In this document: in pieces, positions 7,018 to 15,771 of the stretch
Layout of the letters: every line of letters begins with the position of its first letter
Numbering within the stretch: the stretch's first letter is position 1
From: Kangiella sediminilitoris
GTDB taxonomy: Bacteria > Pseudomonadota > Gammaproteobacteria > Enterobacterales > Kangiellaceae
DNA length: 64,000 nt
Assembly: GCF_001708405.1 (NCBI RefSeq)
Contig: NZ_CP012418.1
Coordinates: forward strand, 992,001-1,056,000
Reading direction: 5' to 3'
Notes under the pieces: generated by a model
The model's database searches: none
What the model was told of the DNA's origin: nothing
Seen by the model: only the letters and a program-made list of their open reading frames with translations
Position numbers and translations under genes: made by a program

Positions 7018-8172
7018 TTATGAATTGGTAACTCCGATTACCAGCATCTTTTTAATCTGCTCGACAATCGCTTTTATCACGTCTTTATCATATTCCTGAA
7101 TTCTTGGGGTATGGATATGCCCGGTAGGCACGGTTGTTCCCAGTTTATTTCCAAGATTCACGGTTCGGTAGGAGATTTCGTTGGACAGATAGCCGCCACC
7201 GCCGCCACGAACGGCAACTTCCCCCTTAAGCTCATCAAGAGTGTTTGGCTCAAAGGTTTTATTTAAGGTCGTAACTTTGCGGTTATCATTAATTTCATAA
7301 GGCCCGTCAGCTTTCATCATCGCTTCATAGGGTAACGAGTACTCAACGAACTCGGGTCCCTGCAAAAGCTCTTTTCCCTGTTTAGGAATGAGAGGGGATT
7401 CGTCAGAACCACCTGAGTAGAGATTGTTGTTGTCTGGCGCTGAAGCTGAGCGACGTCGGCCGGGGAAGTGCTCCAAATCAAAATTTTCCCGTCCCATGCT
7501 GATAGTCGCCAACATATCAATTGAGTTATTCTTGAGGTAGGGCTCAACAACTGTTTCAACTGAGCCATCATCAAAGTCCTGGTAGCGAACTGGGAACATG
7601 GCTGACTGGATTTCGATGACTTTACCGTCATGTTCGATCCGTTGGTTATCCAGTCGCAGTGCAGCAACTCCCGACGGATTACTTTGCTTGATATTTCTGT
7701 CCAGAAGAAAAGGGTCGAAACCTGTAATTAAAATTTTAACATTAGAGTCATTTTGAAACTTAATATCGTTGTAGCCACGAGAATGGTGTTCAACCATGGA
7801 TATGAGTTGTTGAACCTGCTTTGATGTTAAACCTAGAGACTCTCCTCGTAATCGTAGGGCCTTGGTCATTTTCAACCGAGCCCAATAAAGCGGACGATCG
7901 TCATAACTTGACTCTGTATGTTGTAAGTCACTAGTGGCCTTATCCCATAGAGCCTCTGCATACTTTACGGTAAGCTCTTTTGCCGCAGAAAAGTTTTCGG
8001 TCTCCTGAAGTTGGCTAGAGAAAGACTCTGCCTGTTCATCATAGCGGTTCACGATTTCAGGGATTACGTCATCGGCTTTATACAAGCGGATTTCTTCAAC
8101 GGTAATGTCGATAGAGGCATAGGAACTGGCTGCCGCAAGCATTAAACCGGCGGCGAGAAGAATATTGTTCAT
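7018..8172 (-). CDS. Exported pyroglutamyl-peptidase-I-like (C15) protein with substituted nucleophile
   Basis: From the ATG at 8172 it encodes 384 residues. It has a signal peptide (MNNILLAAGLMLAAASSYA), a helical extension to about residue 140, and a C15-like domain starting with ILITGFDPF (147-155). The C-terminal block GGGGGYLSNEISYR aligns with the family's Cys motif, but Ser330 stands where the catalytic Cys is expected. GHIHTPRIQ supplies the conserved His (354). The frame could open upstream at 8301, but that would overlap the next gene by 125 bp and hide the signal peptide. The start lies 4 bp after the upstream gene's stop, so the two are an operon. It may have lost activity or use Ser. 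Confidence 0.75.
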   Translation of the reverse strand: MNNILLAAGLMLAAASSYASIDITVEEIRLYKADDVIPEIVNRYDEQAESFSSQLQETENFSAAKELTVKYAEALWDKATSDLQHTESSYDDRPLYWARLKMTKALRLRGESLGLTSKQVQQLISMVEHHSRGYNDIKFQNDSNVKILITGFDPFLLDRNIKQSNPSGVAALRLDNQRIEHDGKVIEIQSAMFPVRYQDFDDGSVETVVEPYLKNNSIDMLATISMGRENFDLEHFPGRRRSASAPDNNNLYSGGSDESPLIPKQGKELLQGPEFVEYSLPYEAMMKADGPYEINDNRKVTTLNKTFEPNTLDELKGEVAVRGGGGGYLSNEISYRTVNLGNKLGTTVPTGHIHTPRIQEYDKDVIKAIVEQIKKMLVIGVTNS

Positions 8173-8176
8173 CTGA

Positions 8177-8389
8177 TTAAAAGCCCTTCCAAATTTTGGA
8201 TGTTTTTTCTTCGTAGTCTGGGTTGTCACGCTTTTCGTTAATCTCGTCGTATTTCTTTTTTTCAGCTTGGCGGGCAGGGGAGTCCGGATGAATGGTCTCA
8301 TCCAGCTCTTCTAGGAATTGGGTAATTTCACTTTTATAACCAGATTTAGTTATGGTCTTGTTTTTTTTCGACTTCTTTCCTGTGCTCAT
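8177..8389 (-). CDS. Small charged protein of unknown function
   Basis: Seventy residues, very rich in Lys, Glu and Asp, with no membrane segment. The middle (EITQFLEELDETIHPD) and the end (DYEEKTSKIWKGF) look like short helices. It sits 4 bp upstream of the pyroglutamyl-peptidase-like gene on the same strand and is probably co-transcribed with it. A ggagcc is near the ATG. I know no function. Confidence 0.65.
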   Translation of the reverse strand: MSTGKKSKKNKTITKSGYKSEITQFLEELDETIHPDSPARQAEKKKYDEINEKRDNPDYEEKTSKIWKGF

Positions 8390-8434
8390 AGTGAAGGCTC
8401 CCCGGTTGGTCTATGATGACTATATCAGCATATA

Positions 8435-8460
8435 AAAAGGGCTGCAAAAATGCAGCCCTT
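8435..8460 (-). terminator. Terminator of asnS
   Basis: The stem aagggctgca/tgcagccctt (8438-8460) is followed on the minus strand by TTTTATA. It lies 33 bp past the asnS stop. Confidence 0.85.
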
Positions 8461-8493
8461 AAACTGTTACTCAATGTAACTGAATAACACTAT

Positions 8494-9891
8494 TTAGAAC
8501 TTAACGTTATTCGGTACTCGAGGGAATGGAATGACATCACGAATATTCGCTACGCCTGTTACGTAGGACACGCAACGATCGAAGCCTAGACCAAAACCTG
8601 CGTGTGGAACCGTACCGTAGCGACGCAGGTCGCGGTACCACCAGTAATGTTCAGCCGGTAATCCCATTTCTGCAATTCGCTTGTCCAGAACATCCAGTCG
8701 CTCTTCACGCTGTGCGCCACCAATGATTTCGCCGATACCCGGTGCCAGTACGTCCATTGCGGCAACGGTTTTCTCATCGTCATTCAAGCGCATGTAGAAG
8801 GCTTTAATGTCTTTCGGGTAGTTCATGACTACGGTCGGACGGCCGACATGCTCTTCTGCGATGAAGCGCTCGTGTTCAGATTGTAAATCGATACCCCATT
8901 CGACAGGGAACTCGAATTTCTTACCCGACTTTTTCAGGATATCAATAACGTCGGTGTAATCCAGGCGTTCAAACTTGTTATCGATAACGTTACGTAGGCG
9001 GTTGATACATTCACCATCGACACGCTGCTGGAAGAAGGCCATATCGTCTTCACGCTCGTTTAATACGGCTTCAAACACATAGCGCATCATCTCTTCCGCT
9101 AAATCGGCGTTATCGTGTAAATCTGCAAATGCAATTTCAGGCTCGACCATCCAGAACTCTGCCAGGTGACGGCTGGTATTGGAGTTCTCTGCTCGGAACG
9201 TTGGACCAAAGGTGTAAACCTTAGACATAGCCATTGCATATGCTTCAACGTTTAGCTGACCTGATACCGTCAGGAAAGCTTCACTACCGAAGAAGTCTTT
9301 GCTGTAATCGATATTGCCTTTGTCGTCTTTCGGCAGGTTCATTTGATCCAGGGTACTGACACGGAACATTTCACCGGCACCTTCTGCATCAGAAGCGGTA
9401 ATGATCGGAGTATGAATCCAGTTAAAACCGTTTTCATGGAAGAAGCGGTGTATTGCCTGTGCTATGGAGTTACGTACACGTGTCACCGCACCTGTAATGT
9501 TGGTTCTTGGACGCAAGTGTGCGTTGTCACGCAAGAACTCCATGCTGTGACGTTTTGGCTGCATAGGGTAAGTGTCAGGATCCTCAACCCAGCCAACGAC
9601 TTCAACCTGAGTCGCCTGGATTTCATAAGATTGACCTTTACCTTGCGACTCGACCAGCTTACCCGTAATTTTTACGGCGCAGCCAGCAGTCAGCTTAATA
9701 ACCTCAGAATTATAATTCTCAATATTATTGTCGACTACGGCTTGGATAGGATTAAAACAGCTGCCATCATGCACGTTGATGAATGACAACCCAGCTTTTG
9801 AGTCGCGACGAGTGCGAACCCACCCTTGGACGGTGACCTCTTCACCAATGCCTGGTTTCCCCGCAAGGGCATCGACAATAGTTACTAACAT
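8494..9891 (-). CDS. asnS: Asparaginyl-tRNA synthetase
   Basis: Charges tRNA-Asn with asparagine in the cytoplasm. At 465 residues it matches E. coli AsnRS (466). The N-terminal OB-fold anticodon-binding domain contains [18 protein letters not shown], and the class II catalytic core has [37 protein letters not shown] and the C-terminal motif 3 [15 protein letters not shown]. The ATG at 9891 gives the standard [11 protein letters not shown] start. It is followed by a terminator and is preceded on the same strand, 75 bp away, by a DUF1289 gene. Confidence 0.97.
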   Translation of the reverse strand: MLVTIVDALAGKPGIGEEVTVQGWVRTRRDSKAGLSFINVHDGSCFNPIQAVVDNNIENYNSEVIKLTAGCAVKITGKLVESQGKGQSYEIQATQVEVVGWVEDPDTYPMQPKRHSMEFLRDNAHLRPRTNITGAVTRVRNSIAQAIHRFFHENGFNWIHTPIITASDAEGAGEMFRVSTLDQMNLPKDDKGNIDYSKDFFGSEAFLTVSGQLNVEAYAMAMSKVYTFGPTFRAENSNTSRHLAEFWMVEPEIAFADLHDNADLAEEMMRYVFEAVLNEREDDMAFFQQRVDGECINRLRNVIDNKFERLDYTDVIDILKKSGKKFEFPVEWGIDLQSEHERFIAEEHVGRPTVVMNYPKDIKAFYMRLNDDEKTVAAMDVLAPGIGEIIGGAQREERLDVLDKRIAEMGLPAEHYWWYRDLRRYGTVPHAGFGLGFDRCVSYVTGVANIRDVIPFPRVPNNVKF

Positions 9892-9966
9892 AGTGTTAAG
9901 CTCCGTTTCGGCTTATTAGGTTATTGTGGTTACGTGTTATACGTTCAAAAAAGAAGGGGTATTGTA

Positions 9967-10164
9967 TTAGAACTTTAATTTGCCTTCCATTTTTAGGCGA
10001 AAATTGACTGCTTTTTTTTCGTTATCGGTAAAATTATGCCAGTTTAGTACTTCTTCAAAGGTTCTCCCGCATCCTCGGCAGACTTCATCGCCCAGAACCG
10101 TGCTACAGGTACCGATGCAAGGTGAAGCGGTGGGGCTACGTTTGCCTTTGGCCGAAATTGACAC
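9967..10164 (-). CDS. DUF1289 family small cysteine protein
   Basis: Sixty-five residues with the family pattern PCIGTCS-x8-CRGCGRTFEEV-xx-W. The four Cys (16, 20, 29, 32) could bind zinc or an iron-sulfur cluster. The family is widespread in proteobacteria and its function is not established. No signal peptide. It may share a transcript with asnS downstream. Confidence 0.85.
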   Translation of the reverse strand: MSISAKGKRSPTASPCIGTCSTVLGDEVCRGCGRTFEEVLNWHNFTDNEKKAVNFRLKMEGKLKF

Positions 10165-10370
10165 TTCTTTAGATCTCCAATACTTATTTTATTAACAATA
10201 CTGGCATTATGTTACCGTGAGAATTGGCGTATTGCTAGTGGTCTTTAGCTGATTTTGACACTATATCTAGTTATTTCTGCTGGTTATATGCGAAGGCCAA
10301 GAATGCACTTGTATTGGGGTAGTTTGTAAGTTATTGTGCGCAAAATATCTATTTAAACGTCTAAAAGTCC

Positions 10371-10883
10371 ATGTTTGAGTTAGAGCCCAGTCAAATTGAA
10401 GAATATCGAGAAGATAAGCCTGCTTATTACCGCCTTTTGGGTGCACAACTAGAGGCACTATTGGGGGAGGATACCAATATGGTGACCAATATGGCCCAGG
10501 TCTCGGCATTTATATTCCAGATGTTGCCGGATCTCAATTGGGCGGGCTTCTACCTGACTAACCCGGAAAAATTTGCCAGCCTGATATTAGGGCCATATCA
10601 GGGGAAAGTCGCCTGTGTGCATATTCCATTTGGTCGAGGTGTCTGCGGTACTGCTGCTGAAACACGCCAGACGCAGTTAGTCAGAGATGTCGATCAATTT
10701 GAGGGACACATAGCCTGCGACGCAGAATCTCAAAGCGAGGTTGTGGTTCCCCTGATTGTTGATGGACAGGTAAAAGGAGTACTGGATATCGACAGTCCCG
10801 TAAAAGGGCGGTTTGATATGGAAGATGCCCAGGGTTTTGAGTTGCTGGCCAAGGTCTTCCTAGATAAAACCAATTTGGCTTAG
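10371..10883 (+). CDS. msrC: Free methionine-(R)-sulfoxide reductase (GAF domain)
   Basis: Reduces free Met-R-sulfoxide in the cytoplasm. The 170 residues form a single GAF domain of the fRMsr type, with WAGFYLTNPE, GPYQGKVACVHIPFGRGVCG and HIACDAESQSEVVVPL. The three family Cys are present (82, 92, 116). The family's best-known member is E. coli YebR/MsrC. The ATG at 10371 is the only good start, though its ribosome-binding site is weak. It is convergent with the TPR gene across a shared terminator. Confidence 0.92.
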   Translation: MFELEPSQIEEYREDKPAYYRLLGAQLEALLGEDTNMVTNMAQVSAFIFQMLPDLNWAGFYLTNPEKFASLILGPYQGKVACVHIPFGRGVCGTAAETRQTQLVRDVDQFEGHIACDAESQSEVVVPLIVDGQVKGVLDIDSPVKGRFDMEDAQGFELLAKVFLDKTNLA

Positions 10884-10910
10884 GATTTACATAACTAGTT
10901 ATTGGTATAA

Positions 10911-10938
10911 AAAAACTCCCTATAATGGGAGTTTTTTA
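10911..10938. terminator. Bidirectional terminator between msrC and the TPR gene
   Basis: The stem aaaaactccc/gggagttttt (10912-10937) surrounds a short loop, with T-runs readable on both strands. It serves convergent genes ending at 10883 and 10956. Confidence 0.85.
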
Positions 10939-10955
10939 TAAATTGGTGTGATGGA

Positions 10956-13103
10956 CTAGTTATTACTGTCTGCTTCCTTTGAGCTGGTCTCATCGCTATC
11001 AGCTTCTTTATCGTCCGATGGCTGCGAGGTGTCACTAGTTTGTATTTCCTCATTTGACTCATCTGGCTGATCGTTTTCTTGCTCAGACTGATCCTGGTCT
11101 TCATCCGAGGAATCTCCACCATTTTCAGGTTCTTCTTCAGGCGCAGTCTCTTTGGGTTTCTCGACTAAAGATTCGTACTCCTTTATCAAAGCTTTGGCAC
11201 CCTGGTTATTCTCGTCGAGCTTAACGATATTTTCTGCTTCATCAACGCATTCGGCATAACGTCTGGCGTCACACAGTAAAATGGCTTTTAGCTGTCGCGC
11301 TTCAAGGTATGTTGAATCTCGCTCAATCAGTTCATTGAGAATGTCGAGGCTTTGATTATCATTACCAAGCTCAGATTCTAGCTTAGCTAGCTCATACGCC
11401 GAGTGTAGGTTTTTATCATCAAGTTCAAAAGCCTGTCTGTAGGCTTCCTTGGCTAAATCATACTGACTCATCGCCTTGTGCGTCTGCGCTTTAAGTTCAT
11501 AAGCTGCAACGAACTTAGGGTGCTGCTTTATCAGCGAGTCAGTTACGGAGACGGCTTGCGCATAACGTTCATATTCAAAAAGTGACTGAGCATAAATAAA
11601 TGCCACGCGGCGACTTTCCGGATAAATGTTATAAGCATGCTTAAGGCTCTGGAATCCTGAGGTTATTTGCTTGTTCTTAAGCTGAACTTGACCGTTAATA
11701 AGGTGTGCTTCGGCACTGTTAGGAAGTTTAGAAGCAAGCTCTGAAGAAAACTCTTCTGCTTTTTTGTACGCTTCCTGTTGGAACAGAATGCGTGTGTACT
11801 CAAGCTGGCAAGGCCAGCCAACCAGAGGATCTTCGAATAAGTCCTGATCGAATGAGCGAACGATGTCTTTCTCATTCTGTATGACGGCTAGCTTTATACG
11901 TAAATAGTCGTACAGTTCATCATACTTAAAGGATTTTTCGTCCCCGATATCCTTAACAAGGGATTCAGCCCGGTCATATTTTTCATTACTTAATGCCTTG
12001 ACTAAATCAATCAACATTTCTTCATCATCGTTTGATTGTTTAACCGAGCCAAGTGATTTGTCCGCGGCTTCCAGATCGCCCGCAGCCAGATAGTTAATAC
12101 TCTGCATTAAGGCTGTCTCGGCAAGATCGCTGGAGCGTTTACGAGCTTCTTTATAATCCTTAGCTGCATCGGCGAACATCAGTTCTGAAAACAGGTAATT
12201 CGCTCTCTTTAAAGCCGGCAGATAACGATTGGGAGCTAAGGAAATGGATTTCTGATACGTTTCCAGCACTTCTTTCTGAGAATATTTTGGTAACTCCTGC
12301 TGTGCTTCAGCAAGTTTCAACCAGCTAGTACTGTTGTTAGGCTGATACTCAATCGCTTTGGTGTAGCTTTTAACTGCATCTTCATACTTTCCAAGTTCAT
12401 AATAGGCTCGGCCAAGATTACGGTATGACTTGGATTTTCGTCGACTGCTTGTGGTGCTGATTGCATACTTGAATGCTGTGACGGCTTTTTCATACTGTTT
12501 ATCTTCGAGTAACAGCAGGCCATAGTTAATAGCACTTGCCTGGTGATGAGGAAATCTCTCAAGCTGTTCCTGGTAGGCTTTGATTGCTTCATCATTCTCA
12601 TTGTCTTTGGTTAAAGCTAGGGCATAGTAGAAGCCTGGTCTCTCTTCATGACGTACTTCCCTTGGCAACTTGCCGATGATTTTATGAGTGCGTTCATAAT
12701 CACCTTTGGCAAATAGCTTTAAAGCAGCTTTAAACAAAATTTCATTTTTGTCTTTTTCACTAAAGCCTTTTAATGGATCAATTCGATGGATTCGCCAAAG
12801 AACTTTTTTGTAGACATCGGTTTTAGATAAAACCAAGGTCGTTTCCTTAACCACTTCATCGGTAATATTTTTATCGCTGCCATTACTACCAGGAGCAGGA
12901 GCTGGAACATCGTATTCATCATTGTCATTGGTCGAGTCAACGCCTTCACTGGTACTGTCATCGACTTCAATCTGAATCAAAGTTCCTTCGTTTAAGACTT
13001 CACGCTCATTGTGCTCGACCAAGACTAGAATTACAGTCAGAGCGAGCGCTATTAGGCAGAGTGCGGGTGCGGAGATCCCTTTATTGTATTTATATTCGGT
13101 CAC
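10956..13103 (-). CDS. Membrane-anchored TPR protein with acidic tail
   Basis: About 715 residues from a GTG at 13103. A short cytoplasmic start (MTEYKYNKGIS) leads into one membrane helix (APALCLIALALTVILVLVEH), then many tetratricopeptide repeats (for example the blocks YRNLGRAYYELGKYEDAVKS and AYRQAFELDDKNLHSAYELA), and a final ~70 residues of Asp/Glu/Ser/Asn low complexity. The GTG is 10 bp behind a GGAGA and overlaps the upstream stop by 14 bp, typical of translational coupling. Starts further upstream (13145, 13172) would overlap by more and put extra residues before the helix. Probably a scaffold working with the upstream fusion protein. Confidence 0.8.
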   Translation of the reverse strand: MTEYKYNKGISAPALCLIALALTVILVLVEHNEREVLNEGTLIQIEVDDSTSEGVDSTNDNDEYDVPAPAPGSNGSDKNITDEVVKETTLVLSKTDVYKKVLWRIHRIDPLKGFSEKDKNEILFKAALKLFAKGDYERTHKIIGKLPREVRHEERPGFYYALALTKDNENDEAIKAYQEQLERFPHHQASAINYGLLLLEDKQYEKAVTAFKYAISTTSSRRKSKSYRNLGRAYYELGKYEDAVKSYTKAIEYQPNNSTSWLKLAEAQQELPKYSQKEVLETYQKSISLAPNRYLPALKRANYLFSELMFADAAKDYKEARKRSSDLAETALMQSINYLAAGDLEAADKSLGSVKQSNDDEEMLIDLVKALSNEKYDRAESLVKDIGDEKSFKYDELYDYLRIKLAVIQNEKDIVRSFDQDLFEDPLVGWPCQLEYTRILFQQEAYKKAEEFSSELASKLPNSAEAHLINGQVQLKNKQITSGFQSLKHAYNIYPESRRVAFIYAQSLFEYERYAQAVSVTDSLIKQHPKFVAAYELKAQTHKAMSQYDLAKEAYRQAFELDDKNLHSAYELAKLESELGNDNQSLDILNELIERDSTYLEARQLKAILLCDARRYAECVDEAENIVKLDENNQGAKALIKEYESLVEKPKETAPEEEPENGGDSSDEDQDQSEQENDQPDESNEEIQTSDTSQPSDDKEADSDETSSKEADSNN

Positions 13104-15504
13104 GAGCTGTCTCCATCTCTCCAGAGAAACCTTTGTGCTGGACATTTTGAATTTCAAGACCCGGACGGCCATTCACTTCCAGTACCATTGGTCCCAGTTT
13201 TTCATCAATACAGATATCTACTCCAATATATCCCAGTGGGATCGCCTTCTGAGCGTTCTGAGCGATTTCTTTTATCTTGTTCCAGAAAGGTATCTGATGG
13301 CCTAATAGTTGGGAGCCTGAGTCTGGATGTTTATCCAGCTGCTTGCCCTTGAAACTACATTTTGCTGTTAAGCCGGTTTCGATATCAACACTAAGGCCTA
13401 TGGCTCCCTGATGCAGGTTAGCTTTGCCCTCAGACAACTTGGTAGGAACACGCAGCATACAGCTGATAATTTCCTGATTACATAGTATGACCCGGATATC
13501 ACTTAACCCAAGATTAGCAATTTCAGAGATTCGGTGATGCTCAATCAGTAACGGCTCAATGTAAGCCGTGTCAGGCGCTCCGTCCTGGGCGAAGTTACCC
13601 GTAATAATTTCTGAAACATGATAACGAATATCCATCAGGCTAAGGCGTTTGCCAGAGGCAGTAACAAAGGTGCCATCATCGTTATTCACAATGACCAGAA
13701 TACCGTTACCCTGTGATCCTCTATTGGGTTTTACGACAAAGCTTTTGAAGTCTCGTAAATGCTCCACAAAGTCGTCCAAATCCCTGAAACTATCACACAT
13801 ATCCAAGGTTTGTGGCACAGGGACGCCTTGCTGTAGTAACACTTTTTTGGTTTCTATTTTATCAATGGCTAGTTGAAGCAATTTACGTTCGTTCAACTGA
13901 TAGACATAATCCCTGTTGCGCTTGTTAATACCCAGCGTATTATTTTGAGTATTGATCTTTTTAAAGCGTAAATACTCAGAAATCCTAAGTCCTGTCCACT
14001 GGCCAATAAAGATTTGTGCGGCCATCACAAGTAGTAAGCTTTCAGGGTAAAGTGCAAAAAAGCTCTGCAGCGTAATTGATGAGAATGCCAGATAGCACAG
14101 CGATATCATCACGACACTACCGAGGCTGGTTATGAACAGTTCCCGCCAATTATTGTCCTGAGTCATATTGCTCAGACGTTCTGCGATGAAGGAGATAATG
14201 ACGACTGGGAACAGGGTCATCATACCCATCTGTAATGGTGTCTGATCGCCTAGCACCATGAAAATAGCAATAAACAGCATGGTGTTTAAGGTGATAATCG
14301 CTGCGAGTCTCGGGATTTTGAGTAGCTTATGTCTATCAAAGAAAAGCTGGCCTAGCCACGCGGTCAAAAGGACACCGACAAATCCTCCCAGTCCCATCCA
14401 GAAGCCAGTATAGATACAGGCTGCTGAGACCAGCATTGGCATGAAAATACCGAACGTTTTTACTCCTAAAACATTACGCGCGAAGGAAATCAAGAATGCG
14501 ACAAATGGGAACAATAAGAATATCCCTGCCGTTTTGTTTTCGATACCAATTTTGGCTAACAGTGAAGCTGCATTAAAGAATGCTCCTTCGTCATTATCAA
14601 AACGCAGGAGTGGTGCGGCTATATGCTCACGCTTAATATCGAAAATATAGTCAAAGTTGATGTTGCGGGTATGACTAAACAATGCCTGATCATCAATGTA
14701 TAGCTCCAGATAATGATGAGGTATCTGAGCGAAGTAATCATTCAAGGGATCAAAAGGGACCCAGTGTCCTTGAATATATGCTTCGACCCATTGATGAGAG
14801 GTTTTCTTTTTGGTTGTTTCCAGTATGACGCCACCAACTAAGCGAGTCGGTATGCCGTTCAAACGGGCTAAAGCTGCAAACAGTCGGCTTTTGCCATTAC
14901 AGCTGGCTCGTTTCAGAATCATGGTGGTAATGGCGTCTGTGGTGCCTTTAAAGGGGGCGCCTTCAATTTCGTTATAAGTATAGTCGTGTATGGCTTCGAG
15001 AGTAGAAAGTAGCTTTCTTTCTTTTGGTTGTATGTTCATCCACAGTTCTAGAATTCGAGGATCATTCACCTGAATAAATTCTGTGGGTTCCAGCCATCGC
15101 TTGAGATGAGGAGGATAGTCGGTAGGAATATCCAGCTCAGGATCAATTTCATACTTTTGTTCACGCGAAGAAATAATCGCATTGTAGCGAATGGGTGTCG
15201 TAGAAAATCCTTTCCAGATTCCCTGTCGGCCAATTAAGGATTCGTCATTGGTAAATTCCAGTGTTCCCGACTGTAAAGACTCATTGATAACTTCCTGGCG
15301 ATCATTGGTCAGAGGCAAATAGGTTCGAGTAACAATATCCTCATTCGCCGCATCAAAAGACATAGTCAATGAGTAGCGGTGGAGCAACTCTGCTCCCAGC
15401 TGTTTAACATGTGATGGCTGCCACCAGAAATGCAAGGCCAGCAAGGTAAGCCCAATAAGGGCAAACCATACAGAAGGTTTATTTAATTGTCTTACTATAC
15501 TCAT
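13090..15504 (-). CDS. Transglutaminase-like / 7TM / ATP-grasp fusion protein
   Basis: An 804-residue inner-membrane protein joining three modules usually found as separate neighbouring genes. After a signal-anchor helix (12-29) comes a periplasmic transglutaminase-like domain with Cys202 (RASCNGKSRLF), His237 (SHQWVEAY) and Asp252 (FDPLND), so the triad residues are present although this family is often labelled inactive. Six to seven membrane helices follow (about 325-505), then a cytoplasmic ATP-grasp ligase resembling the RimK-like alpha-L-glutamate ligase group (VVKPNRGSQGNGI at 591-602; VLEVNGRPGLEIQ at 774-786). It may add amino acids to a peptide or protein target. The TPR gene overlaps its end. 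Confidence 0.85.
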   Translation of the reverse strand: MSIVRQLNKPSVWFALIGLTLLALHFWWQPSHVKQLGAELLHRYSLTMSFDAANEDIVTRTYLPLTNDRQEVINESLQSGTLEFTNDESLIGRQGIWKGFSTTPIRYNAIISSREQKYEIDPELDIPTDYPPHLKRWLEPTEFIQVNDPRILELWMNIQPKERKLLSTLEAIHDYTYNEIEGAPFKGTTDAITTMILKRASCNGKSRLFAALARLNGIPTRLVGGVILETTKKKTSHQWVEAYIQGHWVPFDPLNDYFAQIPHHYLELYIDDQALFSHTRNINFDYIFDIKREHIAAPLLRFDNDEGAFFNAASLLAKIGIENKTAGIFLLFPFVAFLISFARNVLGVKTFGIFMPMLVSAACIYTGFWMGLGGFVGVLLTAWLGQLFFDRHKLLKIPRLAAIITLNTMLFIAIFMVLGDQTPLQMGMMTLFPVVIISFIAERLSNMTQDNNWRELFITSLGSVVMISLCYLAFSSITLQSFFALYPESLLLVMAAQIFIGQWTGLRISEYLRFKKINTQNNTLGINKRNRDYVYQLNERKLLQLAIDKIETKKVLLQQGVPVPQTLDMCDSFRDLDDFVEHLRDFKSFVVKPNRGSQGNGILVIVNNDDGTFVTASGKRLSLMDIRYHVSEIITGNFAQDGAPDTAYIEPLLIEHHRISEIANLGLSDIRVILCNQEIISCMLRVPTKLSEGKANLHQGAIGLSVDIETGLTAKCSFKGKQLDKHPDSGSQLLGHQIPFWNKIKEIAQNAQKAIPLGYIGVDICIDEKLGPMVLEVNGRPGLEIQNVQHKGFSGEMETARDRI

Positions 15505-15607
15505 TCACTAATAGCCACAGGTTGACTAGATAGCAGGCGCATCCTTGACCTTTCTACTAGTGTAAATTTAATGCTGGCGCAATTTTAAAGCATTAGAGCG
15601 ATATGAA

Positions 15608-15623
15608 TGTGAAAAAGCTCACA
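15608..15623. promoter_or_regulatory. CRP-like site TGTGA-N6-TCACA
   Basis: Both half-sites match the CRP/Vfr consensus exactly (TGTGA aaaagc TCACA). It lies 104 bp upstream of the fusion-protein start and about 150 bp downstream of kynA, so the fusion/TPR operon is the likely target. Whether a CRP homologue acts here is not visible. Confidence 0.5.
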
Positions 15624-15731
15624 AGTTACTAACCGTATCATTCTATTAACTCCATAGAAACTTTACGAAATCACACCAAATCTGAGCTTTGACGCTACTA
15701 AGCCATATTAGTTCCATTCTACACTGTTTTG

Positions 15732-15760
15732 CAAAAGACGCCCGATATTGTACCGGGCGT
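15732..15760 (-). terminator. Terminator of kynA
   Basis: The stem acgcccg/cgggcgt (15738-15760) is followed on the minus strand by CTTTTGC. It starts 12 bp after the kynA stop. Confidence 0.6.
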
Positions 15761-15771
15761 TGAAGATTCCA

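Noticed and set aside
10267-10509. An 80-codon minus-strand frame overlapping the start of msrC
   Set aside because: It overlaps the conserved N-terminus of msrC, is rich in Pro/Trp and has no ribosome-binding site.
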